Below are positions 15,135-16,608 of a stretch of DNA of 16,608 bases, in pieces. A program made the translations under genes and the position numbers. The notes under the pieces are model-generated. The model saw only the letters and a program-made list of their open reading frames with translations. It had not been told where the DNA came from and ran no database searches. Positions within the stretch are counted from its first letter, which is position 1. Each line of letters opens with the position of its first letter. Source of the DNA: Bacteroidota bacterium (GTDB taxonomy: Bacteria > Bacteroidota > Rhodothermia > Rhodothermales > UBA10348); NCBI GenBank assembly GCA_004356265.1, contig SMXK01000102.1, positions 1 to 16,608 of the forward strand, written 5' to 3'.

Positions 15135-16055
15135 ATGGACAATAAAAATTCGTTTTTTTCCCTGCCCGGCCGATCTCGTCCAGCAAACTTCCGTTCCCGG
15201 TTTCATCAGATAAATCGGTGTCGATTGACGCGGCTTTTTGTCCTTTTGATGATTTCACTCTTCACAACATCGTGTTTTCAAGACGCGGAAAAACGAGAAG
15301 GAAATCTGATAATTGCCACGTCGCTACCCGTTTTCGGTTCAATAATCAGCGAGTTGACACTTCCGAACGACGAAATTGTGGTATTACTTAACAACAACCA
15401 GTCGCCACATGAATACCAACCGCGTCCAAGCGACGTGAGGAGGTTTTCGAATGCTGAAATCGTCTTTCTCGGGCATCCTGATCTGGATGGATGGGCCGGT
15501 CGATTGTCTGATGTATCACCGCTATTTCTGGCAGCCACAAATTCTGACTCGCACGTTAATCCGCATTTCTGGTTCGACCCGATGGAAGTGCAAAAGTCGG
15601 CGGGTATTATTACAACTTCTCTCTGCACATCCCGCCCGCTGCTTTGCCCGGATTACGAGGAATTATTGGATATTTTCGAAATACAGCTCGCAGTACTGGA
15701 CACTAAAATTGTACATGTTATCGATCCTTTAGCCGGCGAATCGGTTGTCACGTCTCACCCGTTTTTCGACTATTTTCTTACACGTTATAATATAACATCT
15801 GTCGCGACATTGGAGTCATCTCCTGATCACGAAGCCTCTCCATCCTCGGTAATCGAAGTGCTGGATCAGATTAAAAACCATAGCCCGATCGGCGTGATTG
15901 CGCAGCAACATGAATCTTCGGGCATCCTGCAGATAATAAAAGATGAAACAGAATTACCTGTTGTGTTTATCGAGGCGATTGGAAACTCCGAACAATCCTA
16001 TGAGGCGTTTATGATGTCGGCAGCAGCAAGTATAATAAGCCTGAGGCGAAATTGA
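15135..16055 (+). CDS. ZnuA/MntA-like metal-binding lipoprotein of an ABC transporter
   Basis: Cluster A-I solute-binding proteins capture Zn2+ or Mn2+ outside the inner membrane and hand it to an ABC permease. The 306-residue product has a hydrophobic segment LFVLLMISLFTTSC ending at C47, a plausible though non-ideal lipobox. Likely ligands are H92 (SPHEYQPRPSD), H144 (NPHFWFDP), H208 (SHPFFDYFLTRY) and an acidic residue near E280. The His-rich loop typical of ZnuA is missing, so zinc versus manganese cannot be told. Reading from the ATG at 15135 leaves about 33 residues before the hydrophobic core. A TTG at 15225 would give MTRLFVLLMISLFTTSC, a textbook lipoprotein signal, and may be the true start. 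The ATPase gene begins one base after its stop. Confidence 0.9.
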   Translation: MDNKNSFFSLPGRSRPANFRSRFHQINRCRLTRLFVLLMISLFTTSCFQDAEKREGNLIIATSLPVFGSIISELTLPNDEIVVLLNNNQSPHEYQPRPSDVRRFSNAEIVFLGHPDLDGWAGRLSDVSPLFLAATNSDSHVNPHFWFDPMEVQKSAGIITTSLCTSRPLLCPDYEELLDIFEIQLAVLDTKIVHVIDPLAGESVVTSHPFFDYFLTRYNITSVATLESSPDHEASPSSVIEVLDQIKNHSPIGVIAQQHESSGILQIIKDETELPVVFIEAIGNSEQSYEAFMMSAAASIISLRRN

Positions 16056-16056
16056 A

Positions 16057-16608
16057 GTGATAAAGGTATCAAACTTATTTGTCACGCTCGGCGGTGTCCC
16101 GGTCCTGAACGACATCAACTTTAACGTCAGTCCCGGTGACTTTCTTGCTGTAGTAGGCCCGAATGGCGGTGGGAAATCGACGCTGATTCGCTCCATTCTG
16201 GGTCTCGTGACACCTCAAAGAGGCACAATCGAAACAGCCTCTGATGTCAATGGAGATCCTGTCACGCTCGGCTATGTTCCGCAGACCAAATCACTTGACA
16301 GAACCTTTCCGGCAGTCTCAGTCGAACTCGTGCTGACGTCTGTTCGCAAACGATGGCCATGGCGAATTTCAGCTGCTGATCGCTCCATTGCTGTCAGCGC
16401 GTTGGACAAAGTAGGTGCAGCACATTTGGCGGAACGCCCTATCGGGGAATTGTCAGGCGGTGAGTTGCAACGAGTTTATCTGGCCAGGACGCTCCTTCAG
16501 TCTCCAGACATCATTCTGCTTGACGAGCCGGAAACGGGAATGGACGCCTCTGGTTCATCCGACCTGCATGCTGTATTAGACAGATTTCGAGACGAACAAA
16601 ATGGCCTC
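16057..16608 (+). CDS. ZnuC/MntB-like ABC transporter ATPase (cut by right edge)
   Basis: Energises metal import together with the preceding lipoprotein and a permease expected beyond the window. Starting at the GTG at 16057 (one base after the upstream TGA), 184 codons run open to base 1 from the end. All core motifs are present: Walker A GPNGGGKST (34-42), Q-loop glutamine in YVPQTKSLDRTFP (73-85), signature LSGGELQR (132-139) and Walker B IILLDEP (152-158) with catalytic E157. The FPAVSVELVL stretch after the Q-loop is typical of the zinc/manganese subfamily. The D-loop reads ETGMD rather than the more common TAGVD. The H-loop and C-terminus (about 60 residues) are outside the window. Confidence 0.94.
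   Translation, partial: MIKVSNLFVTLGGVPVLNDINFNVSPGDFLAVVGPNGGGKSTLIRSILGLVTPQRGTIETASDVNGDPVTLGYVPQTKSLDRTFPAVSVELVLTSVRKRWPWRISAADRSIAVSALDKVGAAHLAERPIGELSGGELQRVYLARTLLQSPDIILLDEPETGMDASGSSDLHAVLDRFRDEQNGL

Noticed and set aside
16081..16272. 12-base direct repeat GTCACGCTCGGC at 16081 and 16261
   Set aside because: Both copies lie within the ABC ATPase coding sequence and encode VTLG in each place. Probably chance or codon preference, with no sign of a mobile element.
1..16608. Mobile elements, phage genes, CRISPR arrays, tRNA genes
   Set aside because: Looked for on both strands; no transposase or integrase motif, spaced direct repeats or tRNA cloverleaf was seen. The region is a compact core chromosome segment.

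Overview
The window reads as a piece of an ordinary bacterial chromosome from the Bacteroidota/Rhodothermota side of the FCB group. This is an inference from protein features, not a database match. The Mrp ATPase has the CxxC-less ENM...YYIFG segment I associate with that group, PrmA carries the ANINR form of its motif, and pyrR-pyrB, an acyl-CoA-carboxylase type biotin carrier, MenG and a SpoIIE/STAS/RsbW partner switch all fit. Base composition looks close to balanced by eye. I see no transposase, integrase, phage gene, CRISPR array, tRNA or rRNA.

Layout, left to right. The left edge cuts gdhA (NADP-type glutamate dehydrogenase, minus strand, first 132 codons). About 300 bp without a gene separates it from pyrB, which overlaps pyrR by 4 bp (both minus). 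Divergent from pyrR is a plus-strand pair: a DUF58/vWA protein and a secreted M28 zinc aminopeptidase, also overlapping by 4 bp. These converge with a four-gene minus-strand run read 9351 to 5179: a large uncharacterised four-repeat exported protein, prmA, mrp/apbC and a small NifU-like Fe-S protein. The repeat protein is divergent, across 177 bp, from a plus-strand signalling cluster at 9529-12680: a membrane-bound GAF-SpoIIE phosphatase, a STAS anti-sigma antagonist and an RsbW-like kinase. That cluster converges almost end to end (3 bp gap) with menG/ubiE and pfkA (minus). To the right, on the plus strand, lie a biotin carrier protein, a ZnuA-like metal-binding lipoprotein and the first 184 codons of a ZnuC-like ABC ATPase cut by the right edge.

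How genes work together. PyrR and PyrB belong to pyrimidine synthesis and its control. Mrp and the NifU-like protein are both Fe-S cluster carriers. The phosphatase, STAS protein and kinase have all three core parts of a partner-switching circuit, though no sigma factor or other output is in view. The last two genes are the start of a metal-uptake ABC transporter whose permease should lie just beyond the right edge.

The most novel item is the 598-residue protein at 7555-9351. It has four copies of a roughly 115-residue unit with conserved YGWI, AGG...NR, SHS and WGM blocks. I cannot assign it to a named family, and it sits back to back with the sensor phosphatase. I found no clear-cut new multi-gene system beyond that pairing.
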